Origin: an uncultured Oscillospiraceae bacterium
Lineage (GTDB): Bacteria; Bacillota; Clostridia; Oscillospirales; Oscillospiraceae
Direction: 5' to 3'
Assembly: GCA_900758955.1 (NCBI GenBank)
Contig: CAAETL010000035.1
Coordinates: 1-6,427, forward strand
DNA: 6,427 nucleotides
Shown here: positions 1 to 5,224 of the stretch, one piece after another
Layout: every line of letters starts with the position of its first letter
How positions within the stretch are numbered: position 1 is the stretch's first letter
Program-made: the position numbers and the translations under genes
Notes under the pieces: model-generated
Database searches by the model: none
Told to the model about the DNA's origin: nothing
Seen by the model: only the letters and a program-made list of their open reading frames with translations

Positions 1-981
1 CTTGATGTCCATGGGCTCAATGGAGAGCGTAAAGCGGCCGTCCTCAATTCGGGAGAATTCCAACAATTCCTCCACCATTTTGGTAAGTCGCCGGGCCTCA
101 CTGGCGATAATTGCCATACCCTTGCGAACATCCCCCACGTCGCGGGTTTCCCCGGTCATGATGGTTTCGGCCCAGCCGTTGATGGCGGTGAGGGGGGTGC
201 GCAGTTCATGGGAGATGGAGGAGATGAACTCGGACTTCATGCTCTCCGCCTGCTTGATATTTCGGGACATATCGTTGATGGCGTCCGTGAGATCGCCGAT
301 CTCGTCGTCAAATTGCTTCTCCACTTGAATGCCGTAGCTGCCGGCGGCGATGCGCTTGGCCGTGGCGGTGATGGAAACCACGGGCTCCACAATGGATCGC
401 ACAAAGTAGGCGCTGGAGATATAAACCAAGCTGAGAATAATGACGCCCACAGCAATGGACAGACCGCTGATGAGCATGATTTGGCGGTCCACCAGACGCA
501 GGGAGGTGACGTAGCGCATGATCCCCACCACGTTGCCATCGTATATGAGGGCGGAGGAAACCGCCATGATCCGTTCCCCGGTGGGAGAATAGTTGCCCAT
601 CCAGTATTCGATCCCTTGGCTCTCTTTGGCCAAGGTGATGTCCGGCGTGTCCGGAGCGGAACCTGAAATGGTCAGGCCGTTGGAGGAGTACAGGACGCTT
701 CCCGTCTCGTTCAGCACTTGCAGCTCAATCCGGGCGCTGTCATCAAAGGAGTCCACATAGTCCTTGGCCGCCATTAGATATTCCTTCCGGGTGTTGTAGT
801 TGCTAAAGTAATTGGTGGTGGTTCTGGCCTTGGCCTCCAAATTGGCGTGTATACCGGAATAATATTGGCTGGCCGAAACCAAAGAAAAGCCGATGACCAC
901 CACCAACAAAATCAGCAAAACCACGCTGATGCTGTTGAGCATCCAACGTTTTTGGATGCCTTTGATTTTCCAAACCCCCAA
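1..981 (-). CDS. Membrane sensor histidine kinase (HAMP-HisKA), C-terminus cut by window edge
   Basis: This is the sensor of the two-component pair with the regulator at 1147-1830. It would autophosphorylate on His and pass the phosphate on. About 327 residues are visible. They comprise a basic N-terminus (KIKGIQKRW), TM1 at about 15-37 (SVVLLILLVVVIGFSLV), an extracytoplasmic sensor region at about 38-167, TM2 at about 168-190 (IMLISGLSIAVGVIILSLV), a HAMP linker at about 190-245 and HisKA with SHELRTPLTAING, phospho-acceptor His258. The HExxT pattern that supports phosphatase activity is present. The ATP-binding HATPase domain lies beyond position 1. The frame stays open upstream to about 1083. 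I chose TTG at 981 because GGAG lies 8 nt upstream. ATG at 942 has no ribosome binding site and would remove the basic residues before TM1; GTG at 990 also lacks a spaced site. The family is certain, the start is not, and the stimulus is unknown. Confidence 0.92.
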   Translation of the reverse strand, partial: MGVWKIKGIQKRWMLNSISVVLLILLVVVIGFSLVSASQYYSGIHANLEAKARTTTNYFSNYNTRKEYLMAAKDYVDSFDDSARIELQVLNETGSVLYSSNGLTISGSAPDTPDITLAKESQGIEYWMGNYSPTGERIMAVSSALIYDGNVVGIMRYVTSLRLVDRQIMLISGLSIAVGVIILSLVYISSAYFVRSIVEPVVSITATAKRIAAGSYGIQVEKQFDDEIGDLTDAINDMSRNIKQAESMKSEFISSISHELRTPLTAINGWAETIMTGETRDVGDVRKGMAIIASEARRLTKMVEELLEFSRIEDGRFTLSIEPMDIK

Positions 982-1146
982 GCCTCTCACTCCAAACGCA
1001 AAGCGCGGAAAGTCTCGCCGCCGCGGACCCAACAGCTTTGCAAAATTCCCTTCTGCCGCTGCGCTGCGTGGCAAAAGTGCCCCTCAGACCTTGTAAACGG
1101 CCGGTCCTGAAACGTTACGCCAGTCACCAGTTGTGGCAAAAGACCG
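982..1146 (-). other. Spacer between regulator and kinase genes, with a possible hairpin
   Basis: These 165 nt separate the regulator stop from the proposed kinase start, unusually long for a regulator-kinase pair. No gene is convincing here. In the minus-strand RNA, CTTTTGCC (1077-1070) can pair with GGCAGAAG (1057-1050) through 8 pairs including one G-U, around a GC-rich loop. No U-tract follows, so it does not look like an intrinsic terminator. It may be a processing or stability element that changes the regulator to kinase ratio (inference). The 10-mer GTGGCAAAAG occurs twice on the plus strand (1068-1077 and 1133-1142). Confidence 0.35.
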
Positions 1147-1830
1147 TTAAAAGCCCCACTTATAGCCATAGCCCCACATGGTGGTAATAAAGGTGGGGTT
1201 CGTAGGCTCGTCCTCAATTTTTACCCGCAGCCGGCGGATGTTCACATCCACAATCTTGAGCTCCCCCAAGTAATTTTCGCCCCACACCGCGCGAAGAATC
1301 TCTTCCCGGGAGAGGGCCTTGCCGGGGTTTTCCATAAAGAGCTTGATGATGGAATACTCCACCTGGGTTAGCTTGATCCGCGCGCCGTTTTTTTCCAAGG
1401 TACGCTTTCTGGTATTCAGAACAAAAGGCGGTTGGGTGATTTCTCCGTCCTCCACGCCGTCTCCCACAATTCGACGACAGAGAGCGTCAATGCGGGCCGT
1501 GAGTTCCGCGGGGGAGAAGGGCTTGGTGACATAGTCGTCCGCGCCCGTCATAAAGCCGGTGACCTTGTCCATTTCCTGGGTGCGGGCGGTGAGCATAATC
1601 ACGCCGATTTTGGAGTTGCTGGCCCGGATGCGGCGGCAGACTTCAAACCCGTCCATATCGGGGAGCATGATGTCCAGCAGGGCCACGCGGATGTCCGGAT
1701 TGCGCCGGAGCTGCTCCAGCGCCTCCTCACCGGTACCCGCTTCAATGGTCTCATATCCCGCCCGTTTCAGGTTGATGACCACAAAGCTGCGAATATTGGT
1801 TTCGTCCTCCAATACCAGAATTTTCTTCAT
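1147..1830 (-). CDS. OmpR/PhoB-family response regulator
   Basis: This is a cytoplasmic DNA-binding response regulator of 227 residues, normal for the family. The receiver domain spans about 2-115 and has the acidic pair E8-D9, phospho-acceptor D53 (in ALLDIMLPDMDGFEV), T81 and K103 (DDYVTKPF). The winged-helix effector domain spans about 130-227, with LTQVEYSIIKLFMENPGKALSREEIL, the recognition-helix segment VDVNIRRLRVKIE and the closing hairpin TMWGYGYKW. The ATG at 1830 is preceded by AGGAGG with an 8-nt spacer. The gene begins 41 nt after the lipoprotein stop, so the two are probably co-transcribed; the kinase follows downstream. All residues needed for phosphorylation are present. Target genes cannot be read from the sequence. 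It may autoregulate the operon (inference). Confidence 0.96.
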   Translation of the reverse strand: MKKILVLEDETNIRSFVVINLKRAGYETIEAGTGEEALEQLRRNPDIRVALLDIMLPDMDGFEVCRRIRASNSKIGVIMLTARTQEMDKVTGFMTGADDYVTKPFSPAELTARIDALCRRIVGDGVEDGEITQPPFVLNTRKRTLEKNGARIKLTQVEYSIIKLFMENPGKALSREEILRAVWGENYLGELKIVDVNIRRLRVKIEDEPTNPTFITTMWGYGYKWGF

Positions 1831-1871
1831 GGTGTCTCTCCTCCTGTTTACCGGAGCGCCCGGCGTTCATA

Positions 1872-3203
1872 CTAATCGTTGTTTTTTACCAAGTGAAATT
1901 GAGTGTTCAAATCTGCTTGGGTGAGTCCGCAGTCCCATTCGCTGTCCAGAAGTTCCCCGGCAAACGTCACGTCATCGTCCTTGGACAGGATAAATCGTCC
2001 CGCCTTCTCGGCGTCGCTGTTTCTGCTGGTGCCGGTGAGGCGGTAAATAATGAGAAATGCCTCGGGCGGGTTTCCGCTGTCCCGGTCCCAATGGGAGAAG
2101 ACGACCGCCCGTTCGCCGATCGTGGTATTTTCCTGGCGGCTGAGGGTGATGTTTCCCTCCCAGGCGGGGGGCAGTTCCAGGTACCACCGGTCGCTGTTGT
2201 TGTGGTAGGTGGTCATCTGGAGCGTGGCGTTACCGTTGGCGTCGTACTGCCACCAGCGAATATCCCAAAAGTTTTCCGAGGAGACGGCGGCATAGCTGGG
2301 AATTTTTCGCGTCAGGGGAATTTCCGTGATGCCGTCGCCGTTGAGATCCTGCACTGGCACGCCGGTAAAGTGGCGGAGGGTACCTCTGCTCTGACCGGAG
2401 TCGTCCTCCAGGGTGATGTTGCGCAGTTTACCCTGTTGCAGCGTGAATACGTCGGTGATCTGCTCGCTTTCGCCACAGTTGCTGGTGACGAAAAGGGCTG
2501 GCTGACCGTCAGAAAGAATGCCGCTCTGATACTCCGCGATCTCTTTGAGGCCCTTTGATAACGGGGCCCAGGAGACCCGCTCCATGGCGCCGTCTCGGAA
2601 TTCATAATACTCCACCCGGTTATTTTCAGAGGTCTCGCTGTCGGTTTGAACCAGCAAAATCTCCTGCTTGGCGTCCCCATTGAGATCCATGGCCTGATAG
2701 TTGGTGTAGCTGCTGCGCATCAGTTCGGCGGTTTGCCCCTGCTCCACGCTGTACGCCACCAAGGTGTGCACGGAGGCGCTGACCTGCCAGCTGACAACAA
2801 TTTCTTTGTTGCCGTTGCCGCTTACGTCCACATATGCGATGGATTCCACATCGGTGGCCGCGCCTTCTATCTGTGCGAACTCCTCGTAATTTTTCTCGCT
2901 GTTTTGCGCAAAAATATAAATTTTCAGGGGTTTTTCCTGGGTTGCGTCCCGAAAAAAAGCCACCGCTTCCTGAATGCCGTCGTTGTTTAGGTCTACCAGC
3001 TGAATGGTTCGCGTATTGTTTCCTGTAAGGGGAGCGTTAAACTCTGCGCTGCCCATCACCCGTTTAATCTCGGCTTGGAGATTCACATAGAGTTCAGGGG
3101 AGCGCGGCAGGGCGTATAATTCGTCGGTGCTTTGGAAAAAGCATCCGGATAGACAGAGGAGAAGGCTGCCCGCAGACAGCAAGCTCCACAGCGCTTTTTT
3201 CAT
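1872..3203 (-). CDS. Surface lipoprotein with FG-GAP/VCBS-like DxNxDG repeats
   Basis: This is a predicted 443-residue lipoprotein anchored outside the membrane. The N-terminus MKKALWSLLSAGSLLLCLSGC is a lipoprotein signal with lipobox LSG-C21. Four similar segments follow: DLNNDGIQEAV (71-), DVSGNGNKEIV (126-), DLNGDAKQEIL (173-) and DLNGDGITEIP (286-). They match the Ca-binding-type DxNxDGxxE loops of FG-GAP/VCBS beta-propeller repeats. The C-terminal 150 residues, rich in W and Y, match no domain I recognise. The start is ATG 3203, preceded by AAGGAGG with a 10-nt spacer and giving a clean signal peptide. The frame runs upstream to 3368, but that extension is polar and has no export signal. 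It is the first gene of an operon with a regulator and a kinase, so it may be an accessory sensor or an output of that pair (inference). The specific function is unknown. Confidence 0.9.
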   Translation of the reverse strand: MKKALWSLLSAGSLLLCLSGCFFQSTDELYALPRSPELYVNLQAEIKRVMGSAEFNAPLTGNNTRTIQLVDLNNDGIQEAVAFFRDATQEKPLKIYIFAQNSEKNYEEFAQIEGAATDVESIAYVDVSGNGNKEIVVSWQVSASVHTLVAYSVEQGQTAELMRSSYTNYQAMDLNGDAKQEILLVQTDSETSENNRVEYYEFRDGAMERVSWAPLSKGLKEIAEYQSGILSDGQPALFVTSNCGESEQITDVFTLQQGKLRNITLEDDSGQSRGTLRHFTGVPVQDLNGDGITEIPLTRKIPSYAAVSSENFWDIRWWQYDANGNATLQMTTYHNNSDRWYLELPPAWEGNITLSRQENTTIGERAVVFSHWDRDSGNPPEAFLIIYRLTGTSRNSDAEKAGRFILSKDDDVTFAGELLDSEWDCGLTQADLNTQFHLVKNND

Positions 3204-3205
3204 TG

Positions 3206-3347
3206 GGAGGCTCCCTCCTTCTTGCCGGGGCTGGCGCGACGGTCCGAAGAGCAGCGGAAAGGTTCCAGATCCCGGCGGCGGCGTCTGGCGGCAGGAAAGG
3301 GTATCATTCCTTCTGGGAAAAGAGAACGAGGAATCCGACGCCAGACG
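3206..3347 (-). promoter_or_regulatory. Foldable 5' leader of the lipoprotein-regulator-kinase operon
   Basis: If transcription starts near 3347, the mRNA has a leader of about 145 nt. At its 5' end CGTCTGGCG (3347-3339) pairs perfectly with CGCCAGACG (3290-3282). Nested inside, ATTCCT pairs with AGGAAT. At the 3' end, GGAGG (3218-3214) inside the ribosome binding site can pair with CCTCC (3210-3206) over a GAG loop, partly hiding the site. No known riboswitch consensus is recognisable. The pairings are seen; a regulatory role is inference. Confidence 0.35.
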
Positions 3348-3353
3348 TTTCGC

Positions 3354-3362
3354 TTTATAGCA
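3354..3362 (-). promoter_or_regulatory. Likely extended -10 promoter of the signalling operon
   Basis: On the minus strand the sequence reads TGCTATAAA, an extended -10 (TGnTATAAT-type) element in AT-rich DNA, with the predicted start near 3347. The hexamer 17 nt upstream (AAATCT) is a poor -35, which is tolerable for extended -10 promoters. A perfect TTGACA lies further upstream (3412-3407) but has no -10 at proper spacing. Confidence 0.45.
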
Positions 3363-3406
3363 TATCATAATTTTAAAGATTTTCCTACGATTATTTCAGA
3401 AAAAAC

Positions 3407-3435
3407 TTGTCAACCTTTTCATCTTGTTGTATAAT
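3407..3435 (+). promoter_or_regulatory. Sigma-A type promoter of tRNA-Leu
   Basis: TTGTCA (3407-3412, 5 of 6 matches to consensus) is followed after 17 nt by a perfect TATAAT (3430-3435). The predicted start near 3442 lies about 20 nt before the tRNA, as expected for a strong stable-RNA promoter. Confidence 0.88.
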
Positions 3436-3460
3436 AACTTTTGTCAGTTTCAAACTCCAT

Positions 3461-3547
3461 GCCGGTGTGATGGAATTGGTAGACGTAGTGGACTCAAAAT
3501 CCACCGGTGGCGACACCGTGCCGGTTCGAGTCCGGCCACCGGCACCA
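3461..3547 (+). tRNA. tRNA-Leu (anticodon CAA)
   Basis: This is an 87-nt class II tRNA with encoded CCA. The acceptor stem is GCCGGTG (3461-3467) with CACCGGC (3537-3543), then discriminator A3544 and CCA 3545-3547. The anticodon stem GTGGA/TCCAC (3488-3492 / 3500-3504) closes the loop CTCAAAA with anticodon CAA at 3495-3497, which reads UUG leucine codons. A long variable arm (CGGTG...CACCG) and the T arm GCCGG-TTCGAGT-CCGGC are present; the long variable arm and A discriminator fit leucine. It has its own promoter and terminator, so it is a single-tRNA unit. Confidence 0.97.
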
Positions 3548-3570
3548 TGGAAAGGTCGCAAGACCCTACC

Positions 3571-3617
3571 AACAATCAGGCGGTCCTTGCGGGCCGCCTG
3601 ATTGTTCTATTTCTACA
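3571..3617 (+). terminator. Intrinsic terminator of tRNA-Leu
   Basis: AACAATCAGGCGG (3571-3583) pairs perfectly with CCGCCTGATTGTT (3594-3606). Three more inner pairs (one G-U) close a TTGC loop, giving 16 bp. A T-rich but interrupted tract (CTATTTCTA) follows. A small GGTC-GCAA-GACC hairpin with a GNRA-type loop (3554-3565) lies between the tRNA and this stem and may mark the 3' processing region. Confidence 0.85.
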
Positions 3618-3734
3618 CAACAGCGTTTGGCCTGGGACCCTGCCATTCCTTGGGGAAAAAATGCCCGCTAGTTTTATGAGTTGAGGATTTGGGCAGGATG
3701 ATACGTAGAGAATTGCTCCAAAGGGAGGTCCCGT

Positions 3735-4103
3735 ATGAAACAAAATATTCGATGGATGGGGATCATAGTCGCACTGGTCGGCCTTTGCATCGTGGCGCTG
3801 GTTTTCATCATGGTCTTCCAGAAGCCGGGAAGTATGGTGCGCATTTACCAAGACGGCAAGCTGCTCCAGGAACTCCCTCTTGATGAAGACACGGCGCTAA
3901 CCGTCCCAGGCCCCCGGGAAGGATACAATAAAGTCGTCATACAGGACGGGGAGGTCTCGGTGACTGAGGCCAATTGCCCCGATCAAATCTGCGTCCAGCA
4001 TATTCCCATTTCTGAAACGCTAACACAGATTGTCTGCCTGCCCAATCGGCTGGTGGTCCAGGTAGAAGCCGGTGAGGACCCCGCGCTGGACCAGGTGTCG
4101 TAA
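3735..4103 (+). CDS. NusG-domain-II membrane protein (EetA-like)
   Basis: This is a 122-residue protein with one N-terminal membrane helix (about 8-28, MGIIVALVGLCIVALVFIMVF) and an outside-facing domain at about 33-115. The core EANCPDQICVQHIPIS...QIVCLPNRLVVQV is the signature of the NusG domain II family found in small membrane proteins, not of the transcription factor NusG itself. The two Cys of CPDQIC and the Cys of IVCLPN are conserved in this family as I recall it. AGGGAGG lies 6 nt before the ATG. The stop overlaps the next start (TAATG), so the pair is translationally coupled. Homologous pairs occur beside ApbE flavin transferases and in Listeria/Enterococcus extracellular electron-transfer loci, where the member is called EetA (from memory). 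Neither neighbour type is visible here. The biochemical function is unproven. Confidence 0.9.
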   Translation: MKQNIRWMGIIVALVGLCIVALVFIMVFQKPGSMVRIYQDGKLLQELPLDEDTALTVPGPREGYNKVVIQDGEVSVTEANCPDQICVQHIPISETLTQIVCLPNRLVVQVEAGEDPALDQVS

Positions 4104-4600
4104 TGCAGACAAAGCGGCTTACCACCATGGCCATGCTGGCGGCGGCGGCGATGATCGTTTTTGTCATCGAGGCCCAGATTCCGGCGCCCATCCCCATCCC
4201 CGGAATCAAGCTGGGCCTGGCCAACGTAATTACCCTCTTCGCCCTGTGGACCCTGGGCCGCCGGGACGCCCTGCTTATTCTCCTGATCCGGGTAGTGGTT
4301 GGCAGTTTGGTGATCGGCGCGGTGATGGCCATGGCCTACAGTCTGGCGGGGGGATTTCTCTGCTGGGCCGTGATGAGCCTGCTTCGGCCCCTGCTCACCC
4401 GAAAGCAGGTGTGGGTGATGAGCGTCTTTGGCGCCATTGGGCACAATGTGGGACAGCTGGCAGTGGCGGTGGTCATCACGGGCACGGTATCTATTCTGGT
4501 CTACGCGCCGGTTCTGATCCTATCCGGGATTGCCACCGGCTTTTTCACCGGCCAGGTGGCCCAGGTGGTGCTGGCCCATGTGGACCGGCTGAAACATTAA
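4103..4600 (+). CDS. Gx transporter / heptaprenyl diphosphate synthase component I-like membrane protein (EetB-like)
   Basis: This is a 165-residue polytopic membrane protein with about five hydrophobic segments: about 8-24, 41-60, 62-85, 103-125 and 128-150. The conserved segment AQIPAPIPIPGIKLGLANVITLFAL at about 24-48 is typical of the family annotated as heptaprenyl diphosphate synthase component I or Gx transporter. It resembles small S-component-like ECF transporter proteins. The prenyl-synthase name is historical, and the sequence has no prenyltransferase DDxxD motif. The start codon shares one base with the stop of the NusG-domain-II gene. It is probably the membrane partner of that protein, perhaps moving a flavin, quinone precursor or other small substrate for extracytosolic redox enzymes (inference). 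Confidence 0.88.
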   Translation: MQTKRLTTMAMLAAAAMIVFVIEAQIPAPIPIPGIKLGLANVITLFALWTLGRRDALLILLIRVVVGSLVIGAVMAMAYSLAGGFLCWAVMSLLRPLLTRKQVWVMSVFGAIGHNVGQLAVAVVITGTVSILVYAPVLILSGIATGFFTGQVAQVVLAHVDRLKH

Positions 4601-4616
4601 AATACAATAGGCTGCC

Positions 4617-4630
4617 GCCGCAAAAGCGGC
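4617..4630 (+). other. Small hairpin in the gap after the Gx gene
   Basis: GCCGC-AAAA-GCGGC forms a 5-bp GC stem 16 nt after the Gx stop, followed only by CTTTGGG. The U-tract is too weak for a clear terminator. It may be an attenuating or mRNA-end-protecting hairpin that lowers expression of the small downstream gene. The rest of the 53-nt gap holds its ribosome binding site. Confidence 0.35.
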
Positions 4631-4653
4631 CTTTGGGTTATGGGAGGGAAACG

Positions 4654-4830
4654 ATGAAACATGATATCACGAGGGGCATAGTCTCGGTCATTGTATTTGC
4701 TGTCATCTTTTTTCTATCGGGATTTATCATTGGCTACTGGACGGTATATGATGTACAGGTCAAGGCAATTGAATTTTTAGCCGCGGTGATTGGAGCGGGT
4801 TGTTACTGGATTGGCAGTAGAAAAAATTAA
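4654..4830 (+). CDS. Small hypothetical two-helix membrane protein
   Basis: This is a 58-residue protein with two hydrophobic segments, at about 9-30 (IVSVIVFAVIFFLSGFIIGYW) and about 36-53 (VKAIEFLAAVIGAGCYWIG), joined by a short polar turn and ending in SRKN. I recognise no family. The start at ATG 4654 is supported by GGGAGG with a spacer of about 7 nt. The same frame is open far upstream, but that part overlaps the Gx gene and is a shadow. Codons are more AT-rich than in the neighbours (ATT, TTT, GTA, AAA), which may mean a different origin. It sits 53 nt after the Gx gene and before a terminator, so it may be the last gene of that transcript or have its own weak promoter; none is clear. 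Confidence 0.65.
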   Translation: MKHDITRGIVSVIVFAVIFFLSGFIIGYWTVYDVQVKAIEFLAAVIGAGCYWIGSRKN

Positions 4831-4838
4831 AAAAGAAC

Positions 4839-4885
4839 GGACGGCCTCCATATAATTTTATAATTTTCACGTGGGCCGCCTTTTT
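4839..4885 (+). terminator. Intrinsic terminator closing the NusG-II/Gx/small-protein block
   Basis: GGACGGCC (4839-4846) pairs with GGCCGCC (4874-4880) through seven pairs with one bulged A, around a 27-nt AT-rich loop that can itself partly fold (TATAA/TTATA). TTTTT (4881-4885) follows. It starts 8 nt after the stop codon of the small gene. Confidence 0.75.
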
Positions 4886-4954
4886 ATCATTGCAGAGCCG
4901 CGGGGGATGGGGACATCAGCGCCCCGCAATTTCCAGGTAAAGAGCGGGGAGGGG

Positions 4955-4983
4955 TTGACAAGTGGGGATGGGTGTGGTAAAAT
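4955..4983 (+). promoter_or_regulatory. Strong sigma-A promoter of the leader-aroF-tyrA operon
   Basis: A perfect TTGACA (4955-4960), a 17-nt spacer and TAAAAT (4978-4983, 5 of 6) predict a start near 4990. That leaves a leader of about 235 nt before aroF. A strong promoter followed by a conditional terminator is the normal design for attenuation. Confidence 0.9.
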
Positions 4984-5013
4984 CACGCCAAACCAAGGAA
5001 AGGACTGCTGAGT

Positions 5014-5085
5014 ATGTCTGCACACTGCCTCAACAACACTGCATACTTTTTTAGCTACTATTACTTTACCGTGCCAACGGAATAG
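5014..5085 (+). CDS. Tyr/Phe-rich leader peptide of the aroF attenuator
   Basis: This is a 23-codon ORF with ATG at 5014 and TAG at 5083-5085. AAAGGA (4999-5004) lies 9 nt before the ATG. The first ten residues are ordinary (MSAHCLNNTA). Then comes YFFSYYYF (codons 11-18), with Tyr at 11, 15, 16, 17 and Phe at 12, 13, 18, so seven of eight consecutive codons are aromatic. It ends TVPTE. This resembles the enterobacterial pheA and pheST leaders in design, but with both Tyr and Phe codons. It lies between the promoter and an intrinsic terminator ahead of a Tyr/Phe pathway operon. A ribosome slowed here by low charged tRNA-Tyr or tRNA-Phe would let the downstream genes be transcribed (family knowledge plus inference). 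The peptide itself probably has no other role. Confidence 0.85.
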   Translation: MSAHCLNNTAYFFSYYYFTVPTE

Positions 5086-5175
5086 AGTAATGGTAATTTG
5101 TGCTGTGTTTGCATAGAGGCCGACTAGAACCAGCGGGCCAACTTTGTAAGCGAATTTGACGCCACACAGATTCCA
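5060..5175 (+). promoter_or_regulatory. Alternative RNA pairings of the aroF attenuator (protector and antiterminator)
   Basis: Two competing folds can be drawn. The first is a protector hairpin: 5060-5068 (AUUACUUUA) with 5083-5091 (UAGAGUAAU) in 9 pairs including one U-G, continued by CCG/CGG (5069-5071 / 5078-5080). It contains the last aromatic codons and the leader stop. The second is an antiterminator: 5091-5108 (UGGUAAU...CUGUGU) with 5164-5175 (ACACAGAUUCCA) in 12 pairs with two bulges. It removes the 5' arm of the terminator. A small GGCC/GGCC hairpin (5118-5121 / 5136-5139) fits in the loop between. A ribosome stalled on the aromatic codons would block the protector and favour the antiterminator. 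The pairings were found by eye without energy calculation. Confidence 0.5.
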
Positions 5176-5192
5176 TTCTGTGTGGCGTTTTT
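5159..5192 (+). terminator. Attenuator terminator ahead of aroF
   Basis: ACGCCACACAGA (5159-5170) pairs perfectly over 12 bp with TCTGTGTGGCGT (5177-5188), with a TTCCAT loop and then TTTTT (5188-5192) and ACTTT. It lies between promoter and first enzyme gene, 33 nt before the aroF start, so it can only be a conditional terminator. It is the clearest structural sign of attenuation in this leader. Confidence 0.92.
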
Positions 5193-5224
5193 ACTTTGCA
5201 AATTTTGGAAAGAGGATGATAGGT

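Noticed and set aside
208..666. Plus-strand open frames opposite the histidine kinase
   Set aside because: They are antisense shadows of conserved HAMP/HisKA coding sequence and are rich in His, Asp and Gly without any domain.
3204..3368. An N-terminal extension of 55 residues on the lipoprotein
   Set aside because: It would bury the lipoprotein signal peptide inside the protein, and a strong ribosome binding site sits before the internal ATG at 3203.
3607..3734. A promoter for the NusG-II/Gx pair in the gap after the tRNA terminator
   Set aside because: I could not find a -35/-10 pair at acceptable spacing. The pair must have a weak or non-standard promoter here or depend on read-through from the tRNA, so no site is annotated.
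4072..4653. A long open frame continuous with the 58-residue membrane protein
   Set aside because: It overlaps the Gx gene in another frame and reads as a low-complexity Gly/Pro/His-rich shadow; only the part from 4654 has a ribosome binding site and sensible composition.
4922..4949. Inverted repeat CCCCGC-N16-GCGGGG just upstream of the aroF -35
   Set aside because: Six bases per half in GC-rich DNA is easily chance, and it resembles no operator I know.
5124..5140. A T-box-like stretch (AGAACCAGCGG) before the aroF terminator
   Set aside because: It lacks the full AGGGTGGnACCGCG core and does not pair properly with the terminator, and no specifier-loop structure is apparent. The aromatic leader ORF explains the region better.
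5156..5224. An upstream TTG start that would lengthen DAHP synthase by 23 residues
   Set aside because: The extension is encoded by the terminator hairpin and U-tract, has no ribosome binding site, and the ATG at 5225 matches the known N-terminus of this enzyme type exactly.
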